A stretch of 38,804 nt of DNA. Source: Streptomyces spiralis. Its GTDB lineage: Bacteria; Actinomycetota; Actinomycetes; Streptomycetales; Streptomycetaceae. The notes below the pieces were generated by a model. That model saw nothing but the letters and a program-made list of their open reading frames with translations. It searched no databases and was not told the DNA's origin. Shown piece by piece: positions 38,760-38,804 of this stretch. Numbering within the stretch: position 1 is the first letter of the stretch; the number at the start of each line of letters is the position of its first letter. Location of the stretch: contig NZ_BNBC01000015.1 in assembly GCF_014654675.1 (NCBI RefSeq), positions 143,600 to 182,403 on the forward strand, written 5' to 3'. Made by a program: the position numbers and the translations under genes.

Positions 38760-38804
38760 GACCCACCCACGCACAGGACGCGCGACGGCATCACCACTCA
38801 CCCG

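Noticed and set aside
1..38804. Mobile elements, CRISPR arrays, prophage or antibiotic synthesis cluster
   Set aside because: No transposase, integrase, evenly spaced repeat-spacer array, phage structural gene or synthase was found. The tandem arrays present have no spacers.

Overview
The window is very GC-rich actinobacterial DNA and almost certainly part of a Streptomyces chromosome. The evidence is strong third-position G/C bias, many GTG starts, genes packed with 4-base overlaps, and Streptomyces-type families: a conservon with paired P450s, an RNase H/acid phosphatase fusion like the one characterised as SCO2299 in S. coelicolor, and Uma2 and DUF742 proteins. Nothing looks like an insertion sequence, prophage, CRISPR array, rRNA or tRNA gene. 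The one clear RNA gene is rnpB, the RNase P RNA, at about 20316-20727.

Layout. 1-1522: 3' end of a methyltransferase and an alpha/alpha-toroid protein overlapping it. 1595-5356: small membrane protein, secreted protein, four-TM protein, cell-wall amidase and a second methyltransferase. 5542-8971: two divergent 14-TM-type MFS exporters, the first with an extra C-terminal beta domain. 9289-11296: a NarL-type two-component pair. 11491-14256: a MaoC hydratase, a strong terminator, a 52-residue peptide gene, and a 500-residue propeller-like protein with a Pro/Ala/Gln tail. 14478-17461: a housekeeping operon (Nif3-like, coiled-coil zinc ribbon, RNase HI/phosphatase), facing eda. 17436-19524: KDPG aldolase, then yaaA with a membrane protein. 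19688-21580: Uma2 nuclease, rnpB, methyltransferase.

21601-27201 is a complete conservon read leftwards: cvnA (histidine-kinase-like ATPase), cvnB (roadblock), cvnC (DUF742), cvnD (Ras-like GTPase), then two P450s. Five successive junctions overlap (ATGA, ATGA, 20 bases, GTGA, TTGA), so the six genes look translationally coupled. The first P450 has Trp where the K-helix Arg of ExxR should be, as in the CYP157 family; the second is canonical and CYP154-like.

27489-38318 holds a PrxQ-like peroxiredoxin, a DUF429 protein, a leftward set (DoxX, MazG-like, degenerate metallo-beta-lactamase fold), an NTF2-like protein, a penicillin-binding-type carboxypeptidase, an SDR, a Gfo/Idh/MocA oxidoreductase, and a rightward Bcr/CflA exporter plus serine hydrolase, followed by an Rsm22-like methyltransferase.

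Two things stand out beyond the gene list. First, two genes appear to start with CTG at CTGA overlaps (15347 and 36062). Second, short tandem repeats cluster at gene ends, in linkers and just after stop codons (9978, 12714, 13141, 16664, 25819, 33414, 38277). The window closes with degenerate copies of the Rsm22 gene's own 3' end and then a 30-bp near-perfect inverted repeat. I see no wholly unknown multi-gene system; the conservon with its atypical P450 is the most interesting module.
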